From positions 25,592 through 89,591 of the forward strand of contig JAQUWD010000009.1 in NCBI GenBank assembly GCA_028693055.1: a stretch of 64,000 bases of DNA. The letters run 5' to 3'. Both the position numbers and the translations under genes were made by a program. This document shows, piece by piece, positions 1 to 8,603 of this stretch. Each line of letters starts with the position of its first letter. Within the stretch, counting starts at the first letter, position 1. The notes beneath the pieces are model-generated. The model saw only the letters and a list, made by a program, of their open reading frames with translations, was not told the origin of the DNA and made no database searches. The stretch is from Eubacteriales bacterium (GTDB taxonomy: Bacteria; Bacillota; Clostridia; Christensenellales; Aristaeellaceae).

Positions 1-712
1 TACCGATTTCTCCCGCTAAGGGCTTGGGCATGAAGGTGGCATGTACGCCATAGCGGGGCGCAATGGAGCGTACCGCATGGACAAAGCCTACATAATGGTC
101 GGCGGCGCTTAAGGGCTCCGCGCGGTGGAAATCCACCTCGTTCTGCCCCCGTCCCCGCTCGTGATGGCTGCTTTCCGGGCGCATGTTCATCTGCTCCAGC
201 ATCAGACAAATTTCCCGGCGCACGTCCTCGCACTGATCCAGCGGCGCAACATCCAGATAGCCGCCGTTGTCATGGGGCTCCATGGTTGGCTGTCCCCGGT
301 CATCCATGTTAAAAAGATAAAATTCGCAATCCGTTCCGATTCGTACATCCAGTCCCTTATCGGCGGCGCGCTCCACCGCCTTGCGCAGCAAAGCGCGGCT
401 GTCGGCCTCCACAGGCATGCCGTCGCCTGTGGTCAAGTCGCAAATCATACGGCAAACCCGGCCCGATTGAGGCCGCCAAGGCAGCATGCATAGCGTGTCC
501 GCATCAGGTTTCAAAAGCAAATCGCCGTCGGTAATCCCCCGACAGCCCTCTACCGCCATCGCGTCAAAAGCAATGCCTTCCTCCAACGCTTGGGTGAGCT
601 GGTCGGGCAATATGGCAATATTCTTCAGCTGACCAAAAAGATCGGTAAAAGTCAAGCGAATAAACTTTACGTCGTTTTCCTCAATAAATTGCAAAACCTC
701 GTATGCAAGCAT
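1..712 (-). CDS. Glutamine synthetase family protein, N-terminal part (runs off the left edge)
   Basis: Reading the minus strand from the ATG at 710-712 gives an open frame of 237 codons to the window edge. The N-terminus resembles the beta-grasp domain of glutamine synthetase (KFIRLTFTDLFGQLKN near residue 16). It is followed by the catalytic-domain start (GDLLLKPDADT, LPW) and the metal-binding strand HHERGRGQNEVDF around residue 190, equivalent to the E-x-GQ-E-D-F region of GlnA. The enzyme family makes glutamine from glutamate, ammonia and ATP. Some homologues are gamma-glutamyl-polyamine or amide synthetases, and the missing C-terminal half prevents a finer call. AAAGGGGTGG just upstream is a good ribosome-binding site. 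Confidence 0.85.
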   Translation of the reverse strand, partial: MLAYEVLQFIEENDVKFIRLTFTDLFGQLKNIAILPDQLTQALEEGIAFDAMAVEGCRGITDGDLLLKPDADTLCMLPWRPQSGRVCRMICDLTTGDGMPVEADSRALLRKAVERAADKGLDVRIGTDCEFYLFNMDDRGQPTMEPHDNGGYLDVAPLDQCEDVRREICLMLEQMNMRPESSHHERGRGQNEVDFHRAEPLSAADHYVGFVHAVRSIAPRYGVHATFMPKPLAGEIG

Positions 713-734
713 GACGCGGCCACCCCTTTCAGAC

Positions 735-774
735 AAAAAACGTCAGCCCATAATACCATAGGCTGACGTTTTTT
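735..774 (-). terminator. Rho-independent terminator between the ATPase and glutamine synthetase genes
   Basis: A near-perfect inverted repeat (cgtcagcc / ggctgacg) has A-runs on its left and T-runs on its right, so it can work on both strands. It follows the ATPase stop on the minus strand. It ends only about 23 bp before the glutamine synthetase start, leaving little room for a separate promoter, so it could act as an attenuator. Confidence 0.75.
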
Positions 775-792
775 TACAGTTCTTTTCGTGTA

Positions 793-3141
793 TCAAGCTT
801 GGGCTTTCTGTTCTGCCTCTCCTTGGTGAAACCGCCCGATTGCTTTTCCCAGCAAGATCTGCAGCGGCAGACCTAGCGCGCCTAAAATCGTAAGCACCCA
901 CCATTGGCTGCCGGTAATAGCGGTTAAATAGAAAACCTGAGGGAAGAAAAGGGCGCAGACGGTGAAGAGCCCTGCCACCAGCAGCACAATACCTCCACGC
1001 AGCCAATTTAAAGGCATGCAGGTCAATAAAAGCACGAACACGCTAGAACCGCCCGCAAGCAAGGTGCATAAGGTACTGACCGTCCCGTCGTCATACCCTA
1101 ACGCGTTTTGCAGGCACAATACCACAAGGACCTGCAATGCGATGCAGATGCCCCCCGGCAAAGCCCGAGTGATGATATTGCGCAAGAAGTTGCCCTTCAC
1201 ACGTTCGCTGCTGGGCTGCAAAGCCAGCACCAGCGACGGCGCGCCCACCGTCAGGGAGCTAATCAACGTCAGCTGAATCGGCGCGAAGGGATAAATAAAG
1301 GGCAAACCCAGCAGCAATAGAGAGATCAAAATGCTATAGATATTCTTCACCAGAAACAGCGCCGAGGCCCGGGTAATATTGTTGATGACCCGCCGCCCTT
1401 CCAGCAGAATCTGAGGCATTGCATCAAAGCCTCCGCCAAGCAGCGTCATTTGTGCCACTCGACAAGCCGCGTCGCTGCCGCCTGCCATTGCTAAGGAGCA
1501 GTTTGCAGTTTTTAGGGCGGGAATATCATTCACGCCGTCGCCCATCATGGCGACGCTGTGCCCATCCTCCTGCATCGCACGGATCAGCTCCCGCTTATCC
1601 TCCGGGGATACTCGGCCGAAAATGGTATATTCCCTACTCAAGGCGGCATAATCCTTTTCACCCTCCACAGCAGACAGGTCAATCAGCGCTTCGGCATTGG
1701 GCAGCCCGGCGCTTTTCGCCACGCAGGATACCGTCAGCGGACTGTCGCCGGAAAGCACCTTCAAGGTTACACCCTGCTCCCCAAAATAACGAACCGTCTC
1801 CTTCACCTTCGGACGCAGCGCATCCTCCATGGAAAAGAGCGCCAAAAACTGTAGCTTGTCTGGCAAGCTCGTCTCGCCGTCAACAAGGCTGGGAGCTTCT
1901 TCGCTACGCATCAGCGCTACCACCCGAAGCCCGGTAGCCGCCAGCTCCTGTGCCTTTCCAAGTTCCTCCCCTTGCAGCAATCGCTCCGGCGCGCCCAATA
2001 CAACGCTGCCCAACCCATCGAAGCGTGCCAGCGACCATTTCCGCGCACTGGAAAACGCAATGATCTCCAGCGCCTTTTCTTCGGTGTGCTTCGGATACGC
2101 CTCCGCTAAAGCGGCTATCGTAGGGCTGTCATTTCCCAGTACAGACAAAAGCGCAGAGGTGCATTCCCGTATTTCTTCCTCCCCCACCCCGGGCGCTGGC
2201 GTGCATGCGTGAAAGCTCATCTGACCAGAGGTCAAGGTGCCGGTCTTATCCATGCACAGCGTATCTGTCCGGGCAAGGGATTCGATGCCATATTGCTCGT
2301 TCCCCAGCGTTTTTTTCCGTCCCAGCGTAACCACCCCATCCGCCAATGAAACGGAGGTCAGCAAAATCAAGCCCTCTGGAATCATCCCGATGACGGAGGC
2401 GACGGTTTTCACCAGCGCGTCGGCATGCGTTAGCTCCATAGCGGCCGTCTGCTTCCAATAAAGCAGCAAGCCCAAGGGCAGCAGCGCCATGGAGACATAG
2501 CGAATAATACGGTTCATATCGCCCATCAGCACGCTGGAAGCCCTCTTCACCTTTCGGGCCGACATTTGCAGTCGGCCCATATAGCTTTCCGAACCAACCG
2601 ACGTCAGCCGCGCCGTCAGGCTGCCCTCCACCAGATAGCTGCCGGAAAACAACGTATCGCCGACCCCCTTGCTCGTGGGAACGCTCTCACCGGTGAGAAT
2701 GGACTCATCGACATGAGCCGTTCCCTCCAGCACCTGTGCATCGGCGGGAATCTGATCTCCTCGGCTCAGCAGCACCACATCATCCTGCACCAGCTCGTCC
2801 GGGGATAGCTCCATGGGAACGCCGTCGCGTAGGGTTTTCACCTTACCCAAGGATAGAAGCTGTAAGCGGTCATGGGTTTTCTTCGCTCTCAGCTCCTGAA
2901 TGGTGCCAATCAAGGCGTTGGAAATGACCACGCCCATAAACAGCATATTTCGATAGCTGCCCACCAACAAGAGCAGCACTGCTAGGATAACGTTGATCAA
3001 ATTAAACAAAGTCAGTATGTTCCGGCACAGAATTTCGCCAACGCCGCCTTCCTTGGCTTTCGGCATGACGTTTCTGCGTCCCTCACGTATACGGTTTTCC
3101 ACCTCTTCGCGGCTTAAGCCGCGTTTCTCATCTGTGTCCAT
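793..3141 (-). CDS. P-type cation-transporting ATPase (CtpE/PacL-like)
   Basis: This 782-aa membrane pump couples ATP hydrolysis to cation movement. The actuator motif LTGES lies at about residues 149-153. A membrane PEGL motif at about 255-258, of the kind seen in CtpE-type calcium pumps, comes before the phosphorylation site DKTGTLT (Asp at about 298). The hinge GDGVND is at about 534-539. Paired hydrophobic helices lie before the actuator domain and several more follow the hinge. The start at 3141 is chosen because AAGGAG sits just before it and it lies 17 nt after the preceding stop. A longer frame exists but has no support. The gene shares a transcript with the upstream pseudosortase-C39 gene. 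Ca2+ is the best guess for the substrate; Mg2+ or Mn2+ are possible. Confidence 0.9.
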   Translation of the reverse strand: MDTDEKRGLSREEVENRIREGRRNVMPKAKEGGVGEILCRNILTLFNLINVILAVLLLLVGSYRNMLFMGVVISNALIGTIQELRAKKTHDRLQLLSLGKVKTLRDGVPMELSPDELVQDDVVLLSRGDQIPADAQVLEGTAHVDESILTGESVPTSKGVGDTLFSGSYLVEGSLTARLTSVGSESYMGRLQMSARKVKRASSVLMGDMNRIIRYVSMALLPLGLLLYWKQTAAMELTHADALVKTVASVIGMIPEGLILLTSVSLADGVVTLGRKKTLGNEQYGIESLARTDTLCMDKTGTLTSGQMSFHACTPAPGVGEEEIRECTSALLSVLGNDSPTIAALAEAYPKHTEEKALEIIAFSSARKWSLARFDGLGSVVLGAPERLLQGEELGKAQELAATGLRVVALMRSEEAPSLVDGETSLPDKLQFLALFSMEDALRPKVKETVRYFGEQGVTLKVLSGDSPLTVSCVAKSAGLPNAEALIDLSAVEGEKDYAALSREYTIFGRVSPEDKRELIRAMQEDGHSVAMMGDGVNDIPALKTANCSLAMAGGSDAACRVAQMTLLGGGFDAMPQILLEGRRVINNITRASALFLVKNIYSILISLLLLGLPFIYPFAPIQLTLISSLTVGAPSLVLALQPSSERVKGNFLRNIITRALPGGICIALQVLVVLCLQNALGYDDGTVSTLCTLLAGGSSVFVLLLTCMPLNWLRGGIVLLVAGLFTVCALFFPQVFYLTAITGSQWWVLTILGALGLPLQILLGKAIGRFHQGEAEQKAQA

Positions 3142-3157
3142 AGGGCGCTCCTTATTT

Positions 3158-4735
3158 TTATTGATTGACTTCCAGTATGTAGTGGGGCGATAAATTGCAC
3201 TTGGCAGCATTTTCTACTGAAATTCTCACCACGCCGGGCGCTAAAACCTCCACATAGTCGCCGGTGAGGTAGCTGGAATAATCGTTATCGCGCAAAGGGT
3301 CTAGAATGTATACGTATTCATCGTCGGCAGCAGCCATCACAACGTAATGCCCCGTCTTTGTAAAGGGGCTACCACGGGTGGCGCAGCTAATGACAACGCG
3401 CTTTCCATTCCCCTCCTGCAGCATTTGAATAGCCTCGGCAGCGACTCGCGTCGTTGTGATACCAATTCCATAGACTTCGCACAGCTTTTCCAAAAAGCGC
3501 ATGTTGGTGCCCTGTCCCGTACCACGGCTAAGGATTCCCCATTGATTGTTGCCGGTGGTAAAGCCCGCAACCGCCAACGGAAGGTAGCGCAAAAACTCCT
3601 CAGGCGTTTTTAGCTGATACTGGACATGGCTGCGGTTGCAGTATAGATTGTTGGCGGAGCAGGTACAGAAGGTATAGCCCGTTCCGCTTCCTGCATAGCT
3701 AGACAGCTTTGGCAGGTCGCTCTGTTCCACCAGATTGGCGATAGCCATAGCGGCGGCGGTAGGCCCGCAGCCCCCCTCGCCAAACTTACGTCGTTTGCCG
3801 GAATCCTTTGCCTCGTAACGAAGACCGTCCCATAGCTCGTCGTTTTGCGCATAGGTCATAAAGTCGCCCACTCCGTCGATAGTGACGAACCCATTCCGGG
3901 TGGTGCGTCGATCCATATCCAGCTTATTGATATCAATCTTGTTCTCGGTTTGATCGTTAACAGTGCGTATGCGCCCATAAAGCACATATCGCCGCCCGCG
4001 AGCCACGTTGCTATAAGTGACCAGTACCAGCAGACGATCATTCCATAAGGGCAGGCTGTCCGACGGGGCTTTCAAAGCGGACTCAGCCAATAGCTTTTCT
4101 AGGAATACTTCGTGCTCCGTCTCATTTTTCCGTGATGGAACCAGCCAAGAATTTGTATCATCCGTGGTCGTTTTCAGTACCGCGAACAGCTCCACCTGTT
4201 CGTTAGCCTGGGGAGTGAGCAGTAGAAAAGATGGATTTTCTTGATAATAGGACTGCTCCATATACTGACTTAGGCTGGCGAAAGCGCCGCTGCCCGCAGT
4301 ACTGCTACCGTACAAATAGGTAACGCCGTCGGTAAAGCCGGACGAATTGCCGTAGTCCATGAAAACAGAACCCGTTCTGCTCTTGGAACCGTCATATAAA
4401 TGGGTTATATAATATTCATTGTCCGTTCCTTGCAAAATGGGCGCGTTCAAATCGCTGGATTCCTGAAAAACCCAACCTACAATGCTCCTGTTCAGCTGCT
4501 GCAAATAGGTAAAATCCACTGTGTATTGCACATCGGCTGTCGCTATCGACGACAGCTCCGAGAGATCTGTAGCGCTATTTTCCTTCAAGCTTGCAACAGC
4601 TTGTTCCTCTACTAAAGCCGTTTTAGCGGACGGCTGCGCCGCCAAGCAGCCGCCTTGGGGGAGAAGCGCGGCAATTGTCACAAAAGCGACGGCAAGCGCT
4701 CCAAACCGTCCCATTCCTGTTTTTTTCGCCTTCAA
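3158..4735 (-). CDS. Secreted fusion: class B sortase-like domain (catalytic residues lost) plus C39-type peptidase domain
   Basis: This protein of about 525 aa has an N-terminal hydrophobic export segment (about 10-33), with a Cys at about 30 that could be lipidated although the lipobox is poor. Residues about 72-258 follow the sortase B fold (GWVFQESSDLNAPILQG, then VTYLYGSS, then RRYVLYGRI). The position of the catalytic His (YGHN in SrtB) is Ser at about 144, and the TLSTC Cys position is Tyr at about 241, so transpeptidation looks lost. Residues about 315-500 resemble papain-like C39_2 peptidases: Cys at about 323 (GGCGPTAAAM), His at about 462 (GHYVVM) and Asp at about 478 (ILDP). Extra cysteines lie at about 356-365. 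It is cotranscribed with the P-type ATPase. The role is unknown; surface protein processing or binding is inferred. Confidence 0.75.
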   Translation of the reverse strand: MKAKKTGMGRFGALAVAFVTIAALLPQGGCLAAQPSAKTALVEEQAVASLKENSATDLSELSSIATADVQYTVDFTYLQQLNRSIVGWVFQESSDLNAPILQGTDNEYYITHLYDGSKSRTGSVFMDYGNSSGFTDGVTYLYGSSTAGSGAFASLSQYMEQSYYQENPSFLLLTPQANEQVELFAVLKTTTDDTNSWLVPSRKNETEHEVFLEKLLAESALKAPSDSLPLWNDRLLVLVTYSNVARGRRYVLYGRIRTVNDQTENKIDINKLDMDRRTTRNGFVTIDGVGDFMTYAQNDELWDGLRYEAKDSGKRRKFGEGGCGPTAAAMAIANLVEQSDLPKLSSYAGSGTGYTFCTCSANNLYCNRSHVQYQLKTPEEFLRYLPLAVAGFTTGNNQWGILSRGTGQGTNMRFLEKLCEVYGIGITTTRVAAEAIQMLQEGNGKRVVISCATRGSPFTKTGHYVVMAAADDEYVYILDPLRDNDYSSYLTGDYVEVLAPGVVRISVENAAKCNLSPHYILEVNQ

Positions 4736-4862
4736 AGCATTCCTCCGTTAGGTATTAAGTTGCATCGTAGGGTTTCGCCATGGGGCGGAAAAACTCCTGC
4801 CCGTTTGGCTCATCAAGACCGTTTAGAGTGTGCTTCCACGTTGAATTGAAAAAAGCTGCATC

Positions 4863-4891
4863 TTGCATCCCAGCCCGTGACAAGCTATAAT
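4863..4891 (+). promoter_or_regulatory. Sigma-A-type promoter for the DUF5711-cvpA pair
   Basis: TTGCAT and TATAAT are separated by exactly 17 bp, about 95 bp upstream of the start at 4988. It lies in the 250-bp divergent gap between the pseudosortase gene and the DUF5711 gene. Apart from this promoter I saw nothing else in that gap. Confidence 0.65.
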
Positions 4892-4987
4892 GAAAGTCGA
4901 CGCGGATTGTACGCGCGGCAACAAACAGCGCCGCCGGTTCGTTTGATAAGCGAACCCTTTTAGGGCGGTCAGCATAAGGGAGCAAGC

Positions 4988-6145
4988 ATGCAAAGAGTAA
5001 AACCAAGGATGAGCCGGGCCAAAGCCTTCGCCGTACTGATCGGTATCCTTGCGGTCATCGGCGGATTGATCTGGGGCGGTATTGCCATCTTCGGCAATCA
5101 ATCCGTCACCGGCATCAGTGTCTCTCAACTGCCGTGCCCCTCCAGCGATACCATTAAGCCCTTCGGTAATAACGTTCTGTATTACGATGGCATGAGTCTT
5201 CATTGCATGAGCGCCACCGGCGCGGTGCTATGGACCTTTCAGCTGGGGGCGGACGCCGGCTACGATTGCGATACGAAGCATATTGTCGCTTGGGTGGGCA
5301 GCACGGTTTATGTGCTGGATCAAAGCGGTAATTCCTCTTATAACGACAATCTGGGAGAAGAAATCCAATTCGCCCGCATAGGCAACCAGTATATGGGCGC
5401 GGTTGTGGGAGAAACCAGCTCTCCACGGCTTCTGGTTAAGGATTTAACCGGCGCGCATATGGATGAAGAAGCCGACGCCTATAATCATCTCATCATTCTG
5501 GATTTAGGCTTTTACGGCCCCAATGGAGAGTATATGTGGACGCTAGCGCTGGACGTGTTCGGCACCGCCGCCAATACCACCCTAAACACCTTCGAAGTAG
5601 GAAAGATGAATACCGGCGAGGTTGCCTTAGGCGAGTCCATCACCTACTCCGTGCTTTATGAAAACAATATGCTTCGCGTGATCAACACCCGCACCATGCT
5701 CACCTTCGATTACCGGGGTACGGAGGATACCACCGCCAGCGTGCTGGTATACGGCTGGCAGCTTTTGGACCATGAGATTTCCGAACGAGGAAATGCGCTT
5801 ATGCTTTTCGCGCCTACCTCCCAGTCGGAGAATCAGTATGATCTGCGGGAGCTGCGCTTGATTTCCGGCAGCAGCTTTGACAAGCGCTATAGCCTGCCCG
5901 ATACCTGCATTGGCGCAACGGTCTGGAACCGAACCATCTATGCGGTTTCCAGCACACAATTATTCCGAGCCGGCATGAGCGACCGCCGCTTTACGACCTA
6001 TAATCTACCCCTACAGTACGAAGCGACCCGGCTATTGGGTACCCTAACTGACGGTCGAATCATCGTATCCTGCGACGAGGACGTCTACGTATTAACCTTA
6101 CCCCATGGCACGGCGCTTAACACGGGAGGAGGAACCGAGAATTGA
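4988..6145 (+). CDS. DUF5711-like membrane-anchored beta-propeller protein
   Basis: A 385-aa protein with a single N-terminal transmembrane anchor (about residues 12-34) and a large extracytoplasmic domain. That domain is made of repeated short beta-strand units (for example VLYYDGMSLHC, IVAWVGSTVYVLD, ALMLFAPT, IIVSCDEDVYVL), as expected of a degenerate WD/PQQ-like propeller. The arrangement and length match DUF5711 proteins of clostridia, which have no assigned function. AAGGGAGC supplies the ribosome-binding site. The stop overlaps the start of the CvpA-family gene, so the two are translationally coupled. Confidence 0.65.
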   Translation: MQRVKPRMSRAKAFAVLIGILAVIGGLIWGGIAIFGNQSVTGISVSQLPCPSSDTIKPFGNNVLYYDGMSLHCMSATGAVLWTFQLGADAGYDCDTKHIVAWVGSTVYVLDQSGNSSYNDNLGEEIQFARIGNQYMGAVVGETSSPRLLVKDLTGAHMDEEADAYNHLIILDLGFYGPNGEYMWTLALDVFGTAANTTLNTFEVGKMNTGEVALGESITYSVLYENNMLRVINTRTMLTFDYRGTEDTTASVLVYGWQLLDHEISERGNALMLFAPTSQSENQYDLRELRLISGSSFDKRYSLPDTCIGATVWNRTIYAVSSTQLFRAGMSDRRFTTYNLPLQYEATRLLGTLTDGRIIVSCDEDVYVLTLPHGTALNTGGGTEN

Positions 6146-6855
6146 ACATCATTGACCTTGTGGCAATCGGACTGATAGCGGTTTGCTGCCTGTTTGGATT
6201 CTATCGCGGCTTTATCCAATCTGTGCTTCATCTGGGAGGAGGCCTGCTTTCGATTGTTGGCTCCTTTCTGCTCTATCCCCATATGGCGGATATCGTCAGT
6301 TCCAACACAGACATCACCCGAATGATCAGCACCTATACGGATTCCCGCAGTCTTTTGGGAGATTTGGATTTAAGCAGCCAGACGGTAAGCCAGCTAGCCG
6401 CCGCCAATGTGACGCAGGTGGTGGAAAAAGCAAACCTGCCCGAGCCTATCGGCACGCTGCTGAAGCACAATCTGACCCAGCAGGTATTCAGTCCCTTGGG
6501 AAGCTTAGCCACCACGGTAGGCGATTACGTCAATCAGACCATCCTAAGCGTGAGCATCAATGTACTTAGCTTTCTCATATGCTTTGCCCTCTGCTTTATT
6601 GTTCTGGCTATCATAACCAATCTGCTTCGGGCGGTTTTCCGTTTCCCGGTGTTAAAGCATCTGGACTGGCTGGTAGGCGGCGCCTTTGGGCTATTGCTGG
6701 GCGTGCTGATTTGCTATGTGGTATTCGCCGCGCTCCCGCTTTTGGAAAGCGTCGTTCCCCTAGAAGATTTTCGAACGCTGGTGGATCAGAGCACCTTGGC
6801 GAAAACCTTTGAAAATAGCAATTTGATTATATCGATCATGAACCGTAAGCTATAG
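6142..6855 (+). CDS. CvpA family membrane protein
   Basis: A 237-aa protein with four or more transmembrane helices (about residues 2-20, 24-45, 135-160 and 175-200). The N-terminus reads IDLVAIGLIAVCCLFGFYRG, the family hallmark of helix-R-G. CvpA proteins were named for colicin V production; in Firmicutes they are poorly characterised envelope proteins. The start is TTG at 6142, preceded by GGAGGAACC, and overlaps the previous stop by 4 nt. A hairpin follows directly. Confidence 0.8.
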   Translation: MNIIDLVAIGLIAVCCLFGFYRGFIQSVLHLGGGLLSIVGSFLLYPHMADIVSSNTDITRMISTYTDSRSLLGDLDLSSQTVSQLAAANVTQVVEKANLPEPIGTLLKHNLTQQVFSPLGSLATTVGDYVNQTILSVSINVLSFLICFALCFIVLAIITNLLRAVFRFPVLKHLDWLVGGAFGLLLGVLICYVVFAALPLLESVVPLEDFRTLVDQSTLAKTFENSNLIISIMNRKL

Positions 6856-6879
6856 CAGAAAGAATTGGATTATAAAGGA

Positions 6880-6914
6880 AGCGTGTGGAAAAGGCATCGC
6901 CCGTTCCACACGCT
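6880..6914. terminator. Hairpin between convergent genes
   Basis: An 11-bp perfect stem (agcgtgtggaa / ttccacacgct) closes a 13-nt loop. It sits between the cvpA-like stop and the convergent GT-C-like gene. The T-tract is weak, so termination efficiency is uncertain. Confidence 0.6.
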
Positions 6915-6916
6915 AT

Positions 6917-8452
6917 TTATGTACGCCAAAAAGTCAAGAGCTTGCGTATAGCATCTAGTATCTCCGGGTATACATTCGTGACGTTGCTGTCATCGGGTTT
7001 CAAATAAAACAACACGCAGGTTATCAGCACAAAAACTGCAGCAGTGGTCGCCATGCGGCTAACAATCTGCTGCTGACGTTCCGTACTGCTACTGTAAAAG
7101 AAGCCTAGGCTTAGAAAGGTTAAAATGGCCATCAGCCAATAGATATCCATGCGGTAGCGCTCCAAGAGAGTCGGTGAATACACCGCATCCACGGCGCTGA
7201 TGAGCAATGGGATCAACGCTAGAACCGCCGCAAACCAGTAAAGCCGCGCCTCTCGAAGCGCGATTCTCGTTCCTCTATGAAAGAATGCTACCACTGGGAA
7301 AATCAAAATAGGAAAGTTCAACACTGCACCACCTGCGTTCAAATAAGGGAAAGCATCGTCAGGCGGCGTATAGCCAAAAAAGTTTTCCCAAATGCCCTTG
7401 ATGATTTGCGATGGGCGCAGTAGTGAAAAAATGTTCAGATATCCCGTTTGGTCAGTCAGCGTCAATTGGTAAGCCTGACCAAACTCAAAAGGATTATCAA
7501 AACGCATTGCATTATAAGCCATTAACCCAGCCGCCACAAAAACATAGGGACAGGCCGCAGCTACAAGCTGTCCGCACAATCGCAGGCTCCATTTTCTGCC
7601 CCGCAAATACTCGATCAGCAGCGGCAGCACCAGTAAATTTGCCAATGCAATAGGCGGGCGGCATCCAAAGGCGAGCGCACCAAAGAGACTGCCCCAAAAA
7701 GCCCAATGCAGACGTTTCTTCTCGTTGATTTCCCCATATACCGCTTTAAAAAAGAAGAAAAAGCTCCATATTTCCATACACAAACCGGCTGTGATCGCGG
7801 TGCCATACAAAGCTGGCGCGCCAACGGCATACCATACGCTCATCACCGAAAAAGCCGAGCACAGCGCCAGAAACATGCCGTAGCTCATTTTTCTAAAAAA
7901 GCGCTTTGCAAGCGAGAAAAAGAAAGCAAATACGCCCAGAATAAACAGAGCCGTAAAGATCTGCGTCGCATGATAGGTAGTCAACCCATAGCCGGTAAGC
8001 AGCCGGAAAGGCAAAAACAGTAGCACCACGGGTACAACCCCGAAATAAACATAGTAATGCCCCTTATAAAATGCATGATCCCAATGATAGTCCACCTGTG
8101 CAGCCTGTCTCACCTTTGTACTATATACATTGGAAACCTGATCCAGCGCAGTAAGCCCGTCTTCCGTATGATCGCCGTAATCCACGTATACGTGGCCGTC
8201 TATAAATGCTTCCGCCAACACTTCGTATTGGTTGCGATGGCCAGTGATCTTTCCATTCCAATAGGGACTAGCGCCCATAGGCAGCGTGCAAAGCAATACG
8301 GTTAACAATAATACCATCGCTCCGGCACTCTTCTGACCGCGCGATAGTTTTTCAAGAGTTTGGGTATGCAGGGGCTTCCATAACAACTGCCAGATAAAAA
8401 GAGCTATACAGCCTAGCAAGATTGCCAGCCCTAAAAATGAAAAACCATTCAC
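6917..8452 (-). CDS. Multi-pass membrane protein, GT-C glycosyltransferase-like
   Basis: A 511-aa protein with about 10-12 hydrophobic helices. After the second helix there is an extracytoplasmic loop rich in acidic and aromatic residues (YEVLAEAFIDGHVYVDYGDH, then YYVYFGVVPVVLLFLPFR). This layout is seen in GT-C-type mannosyl/arabinosyl transferases that take sugars from lipid-linked donors. I cannot assign a substrate. The start appears to be GTG at 8452 with a weak purine-rich upstream stretch, so the exact N-terminus is uncertain. It is flanked by hairpins and probably monocistronic. Confidence 0.6.
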   Translation of the reverse strand: MNGFSFLGLAILLGCIALFIWQLLWKPLHTQTLEKLSRGQKSAGAMVLLLTVLLCTLPMGASPYWNGKITGHRNQYEVLAEAFIDGHVYVDYGDHTEDGLTALDQVSNVYSTKVRQAAQVDYHWDHAFYKGHYYVYFGVVPVVLLFLPFRLLTGYGLTTYHATQIFTALFILGVFAFFFSLAKRFFRKMSYGMFLALCSAFSVMSVWYAVGAPALYGTAITAGLCMEIWSFFFFFKAVYGEINEKKRLHWAFWGSLFGALAFGCRPPIALANLLVLPLLIEYLRGRKWSLRLCGQLVAAACPYVFVAAGLMAYNAMRFDNPFEFGQAYQLTLTDQTGYLNIFSLLRPSQIIKGIWENFFGYTPPDDAFPYLNAGGAVLNFPILIFPVVAFFHRGTRIALREARLYWFAAVLALIPLLISAVDAVYSPTLLERYRMDIYWLMAILTFLSLGFFYSSSTERQQQIVSRMATTAAVFVLITCVLFYLKPDDSNVTNVYPEILDAIRKLLTFWRT

Positions 8453-8526
8453 ACCCTACCACGCCCTTCCCCTACTGCTACCCTATTTTATAATTCTTTA
8501 CACTGCTTGTCCAGCCCATGGCGTTA

Positions 8527-8568
8527 TTAAAAAGCCACAGGAGATGCGCGGCCCATCCTGTGGCTTTT
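8527..8568 (-). terminator. Terminator downstream of fba
   Basis: The stem aaaagccacagga / tcctgtggctttt is followed on the minus strand by a T-run, 36 bp beyond the aldolase stop. Confidence 0.8.
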
Positions 8569-8603
8569 CGTATTTCATTCCTTACTGCTTCCAGAGCAGA
8601 TCA

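Noticed and set aside
125..493. 122-aa plus-strand open frame
   Set aside because: It is antisense to the glutamine synthetase frame, with no ribosome-binding site and no recognisable protein features.
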